The notes under the pieces were generated by a model, which was given only the letters and a program-made list of their open reading frames with translations, ran no database searches and had not been told where the DNA came from. From Synergistaceae bacterium (GTDB taxonomy: Bacteria; Synergistota; Synergistia; Synergistales; Aminithiophilaceae): a DNA stretch of 64,000 nt. This document shows, piece after piece, positions 1 to 7,974 of this stretch. Location: NCBI GenBank assembly GCA_016756725.1, contig JAESII010000004.1, positions 372,001 through 436,000 on the forward strand, in the 5' to 3' direction. Positions within the stretch are counted from its first letter, which is position 1. Every line of letters starts with the position of its first letter. The position numbers and the translations under genes were made by a program.

Positions 1-950
1 CCGATGCAGTGAAGCTCGCCCCGGGCCAGCATGGGCTTGAGCATGTTGCCGGCGTCGATGGCCCCCTCGGCCTTGCCGGCGCCGACGATGGTGTGCAGCT
101 CGTCGATGAAGAGCAGCACCGTCCCGTCACTCGATTTCACCTCGTCGAGGACGGCCTTGAGGCGCTCCTCGAACTCGCCGCGGTACTTGGCCCCCGCCAG
201 AAGGGAACCCATGTCGAGGGCCACGACGGTCCGATCCCGAAGTCCCTCGGGGACGTCGCCGCGGACGATCCGCTGGGCCAGCCCCTCGACGATGGCCGTC
301 TTGCCCACGCCGGGCTCGCCGATGAGGACGGGGTTGTTCTTCGTCTTCCGGCTCAGGATGCGGATGACCCGGCGGATTTCGTCGTCCCGCCCCAGGACGG
401 GATCGAGCTTCCCCTCCCGGGCCAGGGCAACGAGGTCCCGCCCGAACTTGGCCAGGGCCTCGTAGGTCGCTTCCGGGGCGTCACTGGTGATTCGTCGGTT
501 CCCGCGGACCGACTCGAGGGCGGCCAGGAAGGCCTCCTCCGTCACCCCGGCATCGGCCAGGAGCCTTCCCGCCGCCGTCTTCCGCCCCTCTCCGAGAAAG
601 GCCAACAGCAGGTGCTCCACCGAAAGGTAGGCGTCTCCCATCGTCCTGGCCCGGTCCGCGGCGGTGGCCAGAAGCCGGGAAAGGCGCTGGGAGACGTAGA
701 TCTGTCCCGGCGTCACGCCGGGACCGCTGACGCGGGGCTTGCCGTCGACGGCTTCACCGGCGGCCTTCACGACGAGGGGAAGATTGACGTTCATCTTCTC
801 CAGCAGGCGGGGGATCAGCCCCTCTTCCTGCTCCAACAGGGCCAGGAGCAGGTGTTCGCCGTCGGCCTCGACCTGGCCGCGGCGGAGCGCCTCCTCCTGG
901 GCGGAGGCCAGGGCCTCCTGTGTCTTCCTGGTCCATTTGCTGGGATCCAT
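1..950 (-). CDS. clpB: ClpB disaggregase, N-terminal part (gene runs off the left edge)
   Basis: Reverse-strand translation from the ATG at 948-950 ([14 protein letters not shown]) gives about 316 residues of an Hsp100 ATPase before the window ends. Two Clp N-domain repeats occupy roughly residues 1-145. They are followed by the ClpB-type linker, Walker A (GEPGVGKT) near residue 210 and Walker B (LLFIDE) near residue 280, leading into the first AAA+ module. The '[16 protein letters not shown]' stretch is typical of ClpB rather than ClpC. A GAGGTG ribosome site lies just upstream of the ATG. ClpB works with DnaK to dissolve protein aggregates in the cytoplasm. The C-terminal AAA+ module is outside the window. 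No CIRCE-type repeat was noticed upstream. Confidence 0.93.
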   Translation of the reverse strand, partial: MDPSKWTRKTQEALASAQEEALRRGQVEADGEHLLLALLEQEEGLIPRLLEKMNVNLPLVVKAAGEAVDGKPRVSGPGVTPGQIYVSQRLSRLLATAADRARTMGDAYLSVEHLLLAFLGEGRKTAAGRLLADAGVTEEAFLAALESVRGNRRITSDAPEATYEALAKFGRDLVALAREGKLDPVLGRDDEIRRVIRILSRKTKNNPVLIGEPGVGKTAIVEGLAQRIVRGDVPEGLRDRTVVALDMGSLLAGAKYRGEFEERLKAVLDEVKSSDGTVLLFIDELHTIVGAGKAEGAIDAGNMLKPMLARGELHCI

Positions 951-1141
951 CGGCGTCACCTCTTTTGATCTTTGTTGACCTTATCTCCCATTATATAGGT
1001 CAGGATAGATCAGGCAAGCCCTTTCTTCAATCTTCGCTGACGATTGGATCGCACCATGTTACACTTAACCAGACTTGTCCACTGTATGTTCTGAAGCAGC
1101 CCTTCTCCGGTGTTCATAAATCAAGCAAGGGGTGATTCGTC

Positions 1142-3274
1142 ATGGAAGCGAAACACGGGACCTCTCTCAAGGCCAAGATTGCCCTGGCCAGTGCCGTCGT
1201 CGTCGTCGCCATCCTGGCTGTGGCCTTCACCGTCAGCTACCTGACGGCCAAGTCGCGCCTCGAGGAGACGATCGTCAGTCAGGGTCAGGGTTTCGCCGCC
1301 TCCCTGGCACAGGCCGTGACGGGAGAGCTGGCCCTCATCGAGGACTCCCTCAAGACGGCTCTGGCCATCGCCACCGCCGACCTCGAGGGAGGCAACATCA
1401 TGGCCTCCCACAACAAGATCTCCCTGGGAGGGGTCGATCTTCCCATCCTCTTCGTCATGAAGGGGGGCTTCCGGCAGGTCACCAACGACAACACCTTGAC
1501 CCAAGCCTGGGCCGACCAGATCAACGCCGCCTTCTCCATCTACCAGGGCGGTCCCGAGGGGCAGCTCATTCTCGTGACGACGAACATCGTCAACGAGGAC
1601 GGAACGAGTCCTCTCGGAGAAGTTCTGGACAAGACGGACCAGGCCGCGCTCTACGCCGCCACGGCCGAGCCGGGCGGCCGCTATGAGGGACTGTCTCTCA
1701 TCGGAGGCCGCCCCTACTTCGGCACCTACCACAGAATCAGAAACGAGGAACAGCACCTCGTCGCCTTCGCTGGCGTCTCCCTCGAGCCGATCGTCAACCA
1801 CATCCTGGAGACCCGCTTCGGACGGCAAGGCCGGGCCTTTGTCATCGATGAGGACGGTTCTGTCCTGGGCCATCACGACCACGAGACCGGCTCGGACCTC
1901 AAGGCCGCCGAACCTGTTCTCTGGCAGGCCCTGACGGGGGCCGCATCGGCGGGACAGGATCACTTCAGTTACCGCAGCAATGGAGCAGGCCATCTAGGGT
2001 TCCTCAGGTTCATCGAAAAGGTCCGCTGGAACCTGGTCCTCTCCATGCCCGAAGCGGAGGTCCTGGCGCCGGCCGTGGCCATGAGAAACCAGATGCTTCT
2101 CTGGGGCCTTCCGGCCCTGCTGGCCGGCATCGGCCTCATCTGGTTCCTCTCAAGCCGCCTTCTGGCTCCTCTCGGCTCCGTCGTCGAGACGGCAGGCCGC
2201 ATCGCCTCCGGCGATCTGACCGTCCACGTCGAAGGCGACGCCTCAAGCCGTGACGAGATCCTTCAGGTTCTGGCGGCCTTCGACCGCATCGCCGGCGCCT
2301 ACCGTGATCTCGTCGTCCGCGTTCAGGCCATCGGTTCCCTCCTCCTCGAGAAGGGGGAAGAGATCCGCCACATCAGCGAAGACATCGGCAGAAACATGGA
2401 AAAGACCCTCGCCGAGGCGGGAGGCATGGTCGAGGTCGTCTCCTCCGTCTCGTCCGGAGCGGAAGAGACGAGCGCCGGCATCGAAGAGGTCGCCCAGGGG
2501 GCGAACCGCACGGCCTCCACCTCATCGGAGCTCAACGGCGAGGCCCAGGCCATGGAGAGCGACATCGCCCAGGGCCAGCAGGCCCTCAAGGGCGTCGCCG
2601 ACGACATGGGCGACATCGACAGGGCGAGCCGCCGCATCCAGGAATCAGTGACTTCCCTTCAGGCCTCGGTGGAGAAGATCTCCACCTTCGTCGACACCAT
2701 CACGGGCATCGCCGACCAGACAAACCTGCTGGCTTTGAACGCCGCCATCGAGGCGGCCCGGGCCGGCGAGGCCGGACGGGGCTTTGCCGTCGTCGCCGAA
2801 GAGGTGCGCAAGCTGGCCGAACAGTCCAACACCGCCGCCGGCGAGGTGAGCCGCATCATTGAAGAGGTCCTGGGGCGCTCCGAGACGGCCCACAAGGACA
2901 CGGCCGAGACGGTGCGCCTCATCGAAGGGGCCGCCGGCAGCACCCAGGACACGGCCCGCAAGATCGAGAACATCCTCGACCGGGTCCATGTCATGACCGA
3001 CGGCATCCGCTCCATCGCCGCCGCCGCCGAGGAACAGTCGGCGGGAAGCGAGGAGATCGCCTCGGCCATGGAGAACATCCTCCAGGAGGTCGGCAACGGC
3101 CAGAGGGCGGCCGAGAACGTCGAGACCTCGGCCCGCCAGGTCGTGAGCCGCCTCGACGACCTCAAGGGAATCCGCGACGAACAGCAGCAGGTCGTCGACG
3201 ACCTGGCCGAGGCGGTCCGGACCTACATCGTCGACGGCGAGAGCCGGGGAAGACTGAAGGCCCTGAAGGGTTGA
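1142..3274 (+). CDS. Methyl-accepting chemotaxis protein (dCache-type chemoreceptor)
   Basis: This 710-residue transmembrane chemoreceptor should sense a periplasmic ligand and signal to CheA/CheW. An N-terminal membrane helix (about residues 11-33) is followed by an extracytoplasmic dCache-like sensor (about 35-310), a second membrane helix (about 317-340) and a HAMP segment ending near 'GDLTVHVEG'. The cytoplasmic signalling coiled coil carries the invariant hairpin tip ([19 protein letters not shown]) near residue 525. The ATG at 1142 has AAGGGGTG upstream. The gene stands alone between clpB, which is divergent, and a shared terminator. The ligand cannot be read from sequence; amino acids are a common guess for dCache domains. 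A second receptor with a similar layout lies at 45345-47504. Confidence 0.93.
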   Translation: MEAKHGTSLKAKIALASAVVVVAILAVAFTVSYLTAKSRLEETIVSQGQGFAASLAQAVTGELALIEDSLKTALAIATADLEGGNIMASHNKISLGGVDLPILFVMKGGFRQVTNDNTLTQAWADQINAAFSIYQGGPEGQLILVTTNIVNEDGTSPLGEVLDKTDQAALYAATAEPGGRYEGLSLIGGRPYFGTYHRIRNEEQHLVAFAGVSLEPIVNHILETRFGRQGRAFVIDEDGSVLGHHDHETGSDLKAAEPVLWQALTGAASAGQDHFSYRSNGAGHLGFLRFIEKVRWNLVLSMPEAEVLAPAVAMRNQMLLWGLPALLAGIGLIWFLSSRLLAPLGSVVETAGRIASGDLTVHVEGDASSRDEILQVLAAFDRIAGAYRDLVVRVQAIGSLLLEKGEEIRHISEDIGRNMEKTLAEAGGMVEVVSSVSSGAEETSAGIEEVAQGANRTASTSSELNGEAQAMESDIAQGQQALKGVADDMGDIDRASRRIQESVTSLQASVEKISTFVDTITGIADQTNLLALNAAIEAARAGEAGRGFAVVAEEVRKLAEQSNTAAGEVSRIIEEVLGRSETAHKDTAETVRLIEGAAGSTQDTARKIENILDRVHVMTDGIRSIAAAAEEQSAGSEEIASAMENILQEVGNGQRAAENVETSARQVVSRLDDLKGIRDEQQQVVDDLAEAVRTYIVDGESRGRLKALKG

Positions 3275-3280
3275 TAACGG

Positions 3281-3334
3281 TCTTTCCCGAAAAACAGGGC
3301 CTCCCGCTTCGGAGGCCCTGTTTTTCGGGAAAGA
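3281..3334. terminator. Bidirectional terminator, perfect 24-bp inverted repeat
   Basis: Two perfectly complementary 24-nt arms (3281-3304 and 3311-3334) surround a 6-nt loop. The GC-rich inner stem is flanked by A and T runs on both sides, so it works as an intrinsic terminator in either direction. It sits between the converging chemoreceptor and class-V enzyme genes. Confidence 0.9.
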
Positions 3335-3342
3335 GTGATCCC

Positions 3343-4503
3343 CTAGTGGCTTGCCAGCTCCCTGATCGCCTCCAGACAACGATCGATTTCTTCCTCCCTA
3401 TTGAAATAACCCGGCGAGAGGCGCAAGGCACCCTGAGGAAAACTCCCCAAGGTCTGGTGAGCCAAGGGGGCACAGTGAATGCCGGGACGAGCCTCAATCT
3501 CCCATCGCTGGGCCAACTCGCGGGCAAGGTCGTTGTTATCGAAGCCCTCCAGGTTAAGGGTAAAGACGGGAAGACGGCCTTCCATCTCCGACGAACCGTA
3601 AAGCCTCACCCCCGGCAACGACTTAAGCCCCTCAAGGAGCCGTTCCCCAAGGACCTCTTCCCGACGGCGAACCCTATCAATTCCTTCCGTCGCAAGCCAA
3701 TCCAGGGCCGCACTGAATCCGGACAGTCCAGGGAGGTTCGGCGTTCCCGCCTCAAACTTGTCCGGCAGCAGTTCGGGCTGGTTCTCCTCATGGGAACGGC
3801 TTCCCGTCCCCCCCTCCATGAGGGGTAGACACTTTTCCGCAAAATCGGGCCGCCAGACGACGCCTCCCGTTCCCTGAGGACCCTGAAGTGCCTTGTGGCC
3901 CGTGAAGCACAGAGCCGCCAAACCCAGCGACGCTGCGTCATGAGGAATGAGCCCCGCAGTCTGAGCCGCGTCGACCACAAGAGGCACCTTCCGTTCCCGG
4001 CAAATCTCAGCGATGGCCTCCAGATCCTGAATGGTGCCGCAAAGATTGCTGGCGCCGGCAAGGACGAAAAGATCGGCAGGCTCTTGGAAGCGCCGCCTGA
4101 GGGCGGCGGGATCGAGATGCCCTTTCTCGTCGCATCGAAGAATCGTCAGCTCCACACCTTGAGTCTCAAGACGCCGAAGGGGACGGATGACGGAGTTGTG
4201 CTCCATCGATGTGGTAACGGCCCTCATGCCGGGCCGGAGATAACCTTTGAGAACGATATTGAGGGCTTCCGTCACACCTGAGGTGAAGGTAACGTAGCGG
4301 GGATCGCCGTTCTCATAGCCTCCGAAGAGGCGCGCGACTTTCTGGCGGAGATCGCCCACGAGATTGGCCGTCTTAAGATCGCGCCCTGCCGTCGAACCCC
4401 GGCCCAGGTTGGCTCCGCCGGAGGAAAGAAAATCAAACATCGCCCTTGCGACAGGCTCCGGCTTGGGCCACGTTGTGGCAGCGTTATTGAGATAAACAGA
4501 CAA
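3343..4503 (-). CDS. Cysteine desulfurase-like class-V aminotransferase, copy 1
   Basis: This is a 386-residue PLP enzyme of the class-V (NifS/SufS) fold. The N-terminus YLNNAATTWPKP, the 'VDAAQTAG' PLP-aspartate region, the Schiff-base lysine in 'FTGHKALQGPQGTGG' and the conserved Cys in 'ARPGIHCAPLAHQTLG' are all visible. Sequence and length resemble the family annotated as 'cysteine desulfurase family protein' (EF2568-like, TIGR01977), whose members are often found near selenium functions. The likely reaction is release of S or Se from cysteine or selenocysteine; the true substrate is unknown. It is divergent from arsR. A close paralogue lies at 6328-7494, so the two copies bracket arsR, the tandem-UGA gene and the nitrilase gene. 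Confidence 0.85.
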   Translation of the reverse strand: MSVYLNNAATTWPKPEPVARAMFDFLSSGGANLGRGSTAGRDLKTANLVGDLRQKVARLFGGYENGDPRYVTFTSGVTEALNIVLKGYLRPGMRAVTTSMEHNSVIRPLRRLETQGVELTILRCDEKGHLDPAALRRRFQEPADLFVLAGASNLCGTIQDLEAIAEICRERKVPLVVDAAQTAGLIPHDAASLGLAALCFTGHKALQGPQGTGGVVWRPDFAEKCLPLMEGGTGSRSHEENQPELLPDKFEAGTPNLPGLSGFSAALDWLATEGIDRVRRREEVLGERLLEGLKSLPGVRLYGSSEMEGRLPVFTLNLEGFDNNDLARELAQRWEIEARPGIHCAPLAHQTLGSFPQGALRLSPGYFNREEEIDRCLEAIRELASH

Positions 4504-4597
4504 ATCATCGCCTCCCCATATCTTTCACATAAAGTTGGGTCCCGTTGATCATAGCACTTTGACCCGACATGGCGGTGACCCTGCGGAACGGCCCTGA

Positions 4598-4632
4598 TTG
4601 GAGCTCTCGCTTTCATGTGGTAATATGGTCAC
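4598..4632 (+). promoter_or_regulatory. arsR promoter with overlapping ArsR-type operator
   Basis: A TTGGAG -35 (4598-4603), a 17-nt spacer and a TAATAT -10 (4621-4626) precede arsR. The -10 lies inside the imperfect palindrome GTGGTAATATGGTCAC (4617-4632), which recurs upstream of four other genes in the island. An operator over the -10 fits autorepression relieved by arsenite. Assignment to ArsR is inferred. Confidence 0.75.
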
Positions 4633-4658
4633 AATTATCAATCCGAGGAGGTGCCGCC

Positions 4659-4985
4659 TTGAGCGACTACCTGCTGGAACGGAAGGTGGCCATCTTCAAG
4701 GCCCTCTCTCACCCCATCCGCCTGGCCATCGCCGAGAGGCTTCAGGAGGGGGAACGCTGCGTCTGCGACATCGCCCAGTGGTTCCCCTGCGACAGGACGA
4801 CGATCAGCAAGCACCTGGCCGTCCTGCGGAACGCGGGAATCATCGCCGACCGCAAGGAGGGACTCAACGTCTACTACTCCCTGGTCCTGGCCTGCCTGGG
4901 ACGGCTCTCGACGTGCCTCGACGGGGCGATCCGCCAGGACGCCCTGGAGAACCTCCGCCGCCTCGACGACCTCGACGAAGGCTGA
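4659..4985 (+). CDS. arsR: ArsR-family metalloregulatory repressor
   Basis: This is a small winged-helix repressor of 108 residues. The start is TTG at 4659, chosen for the GAGGAGGTG ribosome site just upstream; an in-frame ATG at 4569 lies upstream of the promoter. The core reads 'IFKALSHPIRLAIAERL', a Cys-rich sensor stretch 'ERCVCDI', and the recognition helix 'TTISKHLAVLRNAGII'. The CxC in the DNA-binding helix region matches the As(III)/Sb(III) site of classical ArsR (ELCVCDL). A further Cys in 'WFPCDRTT' may be the third thiolate. It should repress the ars genes until trivalent arsenic binds. Matching operators at 4617, 5022, 7609, 7941 and 12547 outline its regulon. Confidence 0.93.
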   Translation: MSDYLLERKVAIFKALSHPIRLAIAERLQEGERCVCDIAQWFPCDRTTISKHLAVLRNAGIIADRKEGLNVYYSLVLACLGRLSTCLDGAIRQDALENLRRLDDLDEG

Positions 4986-5021
4986 CCGTTGCGGAGTGCC
5001 CCTTTTTTTGGTAGCCTAAAT

Positions 5022-5037
5022 GTGCCTTTATGACCAC
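5022..5037. promoter_or_regulatory. ArsR-type operator before the tandem-UGA gene
   Basis: GTGCCTTTATGACCAC has the same GTGN-N8-CCAC layout as the other copies and the same downstream 'ATA' flank. It lies between arsR and the selenoprotein gene, so the latter may have its own regulated promoter besides read-through from arsR. Confidence 0.65.
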
Positions 5038-5062
5038 ATAGACAGCAAGGGAGGCGACGAGG

Positions 5063-5395
5063 ATGAGACGCGTGCAGATCACGTCCCGATTCTGGCTCGA
5101 TCAGGTGATCCTCCAGGGCGGCGACTTCCGCATCGTCTGGTCGACGATCATCGCCGGCTGATGAACGGCCTTCAAAGGCCCGTTGGGCCTTTTGGGAAAG
5201 CCCGACGACGAGAATCGGGAGGCCTTCGAACCTTTCGCCGTCGACGGTGAAGAAGAGGTCTTCTGCTGGTTCGCCCGGGATGCGCTGGAAAACCTCCGGG
5301 CCGTGACCCCGACGGCCGAGGGGGACCTCCTCTTTTACGTCGAGGGACTGGGCCGCTACCGGTTCCGCTTCCTTCCCGAAGAAAAGGGAGATTGA
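5063..5395 (+). CDS. Small arsenic-island selenoprotein with tandem selenocysteines (UU)
   Basis: One open frame of 110 codons runs from the ATG at 5063 (SD GGGAGG) to TGA at 5393-5395, broken only by two adjacent in-frame TGA codons at 5159-5164 (codons 33-34). The translation around them, 'STIIAG-UU-TAFKG', aligns with 'RTIILG-CC-SVFRG' in the 115-residue paralogue at 11871-12218. Homology continues on both sides (GGDFRIVW/GGDFHILW; EGDLLFYVEGLGRYRFRF/EGDYLFVVQSVGRFRLRF), so this is not two genes. A hairpin with a G-first loop follows (see 5174-5192). No known family is recognised. Its place behind arsR suggests a thiol/selenol role in arsenic binding or reduction; that is inference. A conventional gene finder will miss it. 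Confidence 0.85.
5174..5192 (+). promoter_or_regulatory. Bacterial SECIS-like hairpin downstream of the tandem UGA
   Basis: AAAGGCCC, loop GTT, GGGCCTTT forms a perfect 8-bp stem whose loop begins with G, as bacterial SECIS elements require for SelB. Seventeen nucleotides separate the second UGA from the loop (twenty from the first), inside the usual 16-37 nt window and equal to the spacing in the peroxiredoxin gene at 42547. Confidence 0.75.
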
Positions 5396-5512
5396 GTCGG
5401 AAAGACCCTTTCGGATCGACGGCAAGCTGCGATCTGTCATAATGGTCCTGTTGCGACAGGCGCCCTTTGGGGTCCGCCCGTCGGAGCGAGACCAAGGACA
5501 GGGGGACTGCCG

Positions 5513-6283
5513 GTGCGGGTTTCTTCCATTCAGCTGGAGATGAAAGACGGGCAGGTCAAGGAACAGATGATCGACCATGCCCTGGCGATGATGGAAAAGG
5601 CCAGGGGAAGTGATCTCATTCTCCTTCCCGAGATCTGGAACATCGGCTTTTTCGCCTATGACCGCTACGTCGCCGAGAGCGAGGCCATCGACGGGCCGAC
5701 GGCGACGGCCCTGGCCGCCAAGGCGAAAGACCTGGGCTGTTACGTCTTTTCCGGCAGCTTCGTCGAGAGCCGGGACGGGAAGCACTACAACACGAGTCTC
5801 CTCTTCGACCGGGAGGGGAAGAGGATCGGCGAGTACCGCAAGATCCATCTTTTCTCCTACCAGTCCCGGGAGCCGGAGATCCTCACGGCCGGCCGGGACA
5901 TCGCCGTCGTCCCCACCGAGTTCGGTCCCTTCGGCCTCTCGACCTGCTACGACCTGCGCTTTCCCGAACTCTACCGGGCCATGGTCGACAGGGGGGCCGA
6001 GTTCTTCCTCGTCACCTCGGGCTGGCCCTTTCCCCGCCTGGCCCACTGGCTGATCTTCAACCAGGCCCGGGCCGTGGAAAACAGCGCCTTCCTCTTCTCC
6101 TGCAACGCCTGCGGCGTCCAGAGCGGCACCCGCTTTCTCGGCCACAGCCAGATCGTCGACCCCTGGGGCATCGTCGTCGCCGGAAGCGGCCATGATCCGG
6201 CCATCGTCACGGCCGACGTCGATCCCTCTCTGGTGGCCCGCACCAGGCGGGAGTTCCCGGCCCTGCGCGATCGGGTTCTCTAG
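5513..6283 (+). CDS. Carbon-nitrogen hydrolase (nitrilase/omega-amidase family)
   Basis: This 256-residue single-domain nitrilase-superfamily amidase should be cytoplasmic. The Glu-Lys-Cys triad is visible: Glu in 'LLPEIWNIGFF' (about residue 43), Lys in 'YRKIHLFSYQ' (about 110) and the nucleophile Cys in 'STCYDLRFPELYR' (about 145). Length and motifs fit the omega-amidase/deaminated-glutathione amidase branch, which hydrolyses small dicarboxylic monoamides. The start is GTG at 5513, behind AGGGGGAC. It follows the tandem-UGA gene by 117 bp and may be co-transcribed. A direct arsenic role is not evident. The exact substrate is unknown. Confidence 0.85.
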   Translation: MRVSSIQLEMKDGQVKEQMIDHALAMMEKARGSDLILLPEIWNIGFFAYDRYVAESEAIDGPTATALAAKAKDLGCYVFSGSFVESRDGKHYNTSLLFDREGKRIGEYRKIHLFSYQSREPEILTAGRDIAVVPTEFGPFGLSTCYDLRFPELYRAMVDRGAEFFLVTSGWPFPRLAHWLIFNQARAVENSAFLFSCNACGVQSGTRFLGHSQIVDPWGIVVAGSGHDPAIVTADVDPSLVARTRREFPALRDRVL

Positions 6284-6286
6284 GTC

Positions 6287-6335
6287 CCCGATAGGAAAAG
6301 GTCCCCGCCTGAGGCGGGGACCTTTTCCTATCGGG
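6287..6335. terminator. Bidirectional terminator, perfect 23-bp inverted repeat
   Basis: Arms 6287-6309 and 6313-6335 are fully complementary with a TGA loop. A- and T-rich outer halves flank a GC core. The right arm overlaps the stop codon of the second class-V enzyme gene on the minus strand. Confidence 0.9.
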
Positions 6336-7494
6336 CCAGTTCGCTCAGGGCCTCAAGACAGGAATCGATATCCTCGTCGCTGTTGAAGTAGCCCGGCGAG
6401 AGGCGAAGCGCCCCCTGGGGGAAGCTGCCCACCGTCCTGTGGGCCAGGGGAGCGCAGTGAAGGCCGGGACGGGTCTCGATGCCCCACCGGTCGGCCAGCT
6501 CGGCTGCGAGGGTCCCGTTGTCGATCTTCTCCAGGTTGAGGGCGAAGACGGGCAGACGGCCCTCCATCCCCGACGGGCCGTAGAGGGTCACGCCGGGAAG
6601 GCGCCTCAGTCCTTCGAGGAGACGCTCTCCCAGGGCCTCCTCCTTCTCTCTGATCCGGTCGATCCCCTGCTCCTCAAGCCAGGTCAGGGCCGCCGCCAGC
6701 CCGGCCAGGCCGGGGAGGTTGGGCGTGCCCGACTCGAATTTGTCGGGAAGCATCGCGGGCTGCCTCTCCTCGTGGGAGCGGCTGCCCGTCCCTCCCTCGA
6801 TGAGGGGCCGGCAGGCCTCGGCGAAATCGGGCCGCCAGACGATCCCTCCCGTTCCCTGAGGGCCGAGGAGCCCCTTGTGGCCCGTGAAACAGAGGGCGGC
6901 CAGCCCCAGGGACGACACGTCCAGGGGGAGGAGTCCCGCCGTCTGGGCGGCGTCGACGACGAGGGGCACGGCATGGCGGCGACAGATCCCGGCCAGGGCC
7001 TCCAGGTCCTGAACGGTTCCGCAGAGGTTGCTGGCATGGGAGAAGACGACCAGGTCGCCCCCTTTCCCCAGCTCCTCCTCCAGAAGGGCCGGATCGAGGC
7101 GGCCCGTGCCGTCGCAGGGGAGAACGGCCACAAAGAGGCCCTCCTCTTCGAGGCTCCGAAGGGGGCGGATGACGGCATTGTGCTCCATCGACGTCGTCAC
7201 GACCTTCATCGTCGGCTTGAGAAAACCCTTGAGGACCACGTTGAGGGCCTCCGTCACGTTGGACGTGAAGGTGACGTAACGGGGGTCGGCCTTGGCGTGG
7301 CCGCCGAAGAAGAGGGCCAGACGCTCCCTCACGTCACCGACGAGCCCCATCGTCTCCAGGTCGCGCCTTGCCGCCGCCCCCCGGGCCAGGTTGGCCCCGC
7401 CGCGGAGGAGAAAGTCGGCCATCGCCCGGGCCACGCCTTCCGGCTTGGGCCAGGTCGTGGCGGCGTTGTTGAGGTAACAGGACAGGAGAAACAC
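6328..7494 (-). CDS. Cysteine desulfurase-like class-V aminotransferase, copy 2
   Basis: This 388-residue paralogue of the enzyme at 3343-4503 shares YLNNAATTWPKPEG, the Schiff-base lysine in 'FTGHKGLLGPQGTGG' and the C-terminal Cys loop 'TRPGLHCAPLAHRTVG'. The same EF2568-like family assignment applies. GTG at 7492-7494 is the annotated start but the ribosome site AGAGGG abuts it, so a CTG nine bases later (MSCYLNN, like copy 1's MSVYLNN) is an alternative. The two copies and their matching terminator/promoter surroundings look like an old local duplication. A selenium- or sulfur-supplying role for the neighbouring selenoprotein is possible but unproved. Confidence 0.85.
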   Translation of the reverse strand: MFLLSCYLNNAATTWPKPEGVARAMADFLLRGGANLARGAAARRDLETMGLVGDVRERLALFFGGHAKADPRYVTFTSNVTEALNVVLKGFLKPTMKVVTTSMEHNAVIRPLRSLEEEGLFVAVLPCDGTGRLDPALLEEELGKGGDLVVFSHASNLCGTVQDLEALAGICRRHAVPLVVDAAQTAGLLPLDVSSLGLAALCFTGHKGLLGPQGTGGIVWRPDFAEACRPLIEGGTGSRSHEERQPAMLPDKFESGTPNLPGLAGLAAALTWLEEQGIDRIREKEEALGERLLEGLRRLPGVTLYGPSGMEGRLPVFALNLEKIDNGTLAAELADRWGIETRPGLHCAPLAHRTVGSFPQGALRLSPGYFNSDEDIDSCLEALSELAR

Positions 7495-7590
7495 CCTCTT
7501 TCGTCATAGCCTTTAGGCCGATTCATAATAACATGACCCGTCAGCCCAGCGAAAGAAAAACCCCCTCTCCGTCAGATGGCCCTGTCGTGA

Positions 7591-7624
7591 TTGACAGGAG
7601 GAGGCTTTGTGGTAATATTGCCAC
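7591..7624 (+). promoter_or_regulatory. Promoter and ArsR-type operator of the thioredoxin-like gene
   Basis: TTGACA (7591-7596), a 16-nt spacer and TAATAT (7613-7618) make a strong promoter. The palindrome GTGGTAATATTGCCAC (7609-7624) covers the -10 and is the best-matched operator copy in the window. Confidence 0.8.
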
Positions 7625-7647
7625 ATAAACTCTCGGAGGTGACCTCC

Positions 7648-7896
7648 ATGAAGATACAGATTCTGGGAACGGGCTGCGCCAAGTGCAGGAAACTGGCCGA
7701 GCTGGCCGAAAAGGCAGCACAGGAGCTGGGCCTCGACTACGAGCTCGTCAAGGTGACAGCCATCGGCGAGATCCTCGATTTCGGCGTCATGGCCACGCCG
7801 GGACTGGCCGTGGACGGCAAGGTCCTCGCGGCCGGCAAGGTCCCCACGGCCGATCAGGTGAAAAAACTCCTCCAGGACAGCCTCGAGGAAAACTGA
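7648..7896 (+). CDS. Small thioredoxin-fold redox protein (redox-active disulfide protein family)
   Basis: This 82-residue protein begins 'MKIQILGTGCAKCRK'. The CxxC (Cys10, Cys13) directly after the first strand and the cis-proline region 'VMATPGLAVDGKV' are the marks of the MTH895/TM0996-like thioredoxin family that accompanies arsenic permease genes. The start at ATG 7648 has a GGAGGTG ribosome site; an in-frame GTG at 7591 lies inside the promoter and is rejected. It probably serves as reductant or arsenic-handing thiol partner for the ars enzymes. It is first in a run with the permease and arsM genes. Confidence 0.88.
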   Translation: MKIQILGTGCAKCRKLAELAEKAAQELGLDYELVKVTAIGEILDFGVMATPGLAVDGKVLAAGKVPTADQVKKLLQDSLEEN

Positions 7897-7902
7897 TGCC
7901 AT

Positions 7903-7929
7903 AGGGAGGCCCCGAAAGGGGCTTTCCCT
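7903..7929 (+). terminator. Intercistronic hairpin (weak terminator or attenuator)
   Basis: A stem of AGGGA-GGCCCC against GGGGCT-TTCCCT is closed by a GAAA tetraloop and lies between the thioredoxin-like and permease genes. There is no clear U-tract, so it may only tune read-through or mRNA stability. Confidence 0.5.
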
Positions 7930-7940
7930 GAGCCCACCTC

Positions 7941-7956
7941 GTGACGTTTTGGCCAC
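7941..7956. promoter_or_regulatory. ArsR-type operator before the permease gene
   Basis: GTGACGTTTTGGCCAC keeps the GTGN-N8-CCAC pattern and the ACATA flank seen in the other copies. It ends 6 bp before the AGGAGG ribosome site of the permease gene. Confidence 0.6.
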
Positions 7957-7974
7957 ATAAAGGAGGTCTCCTTC

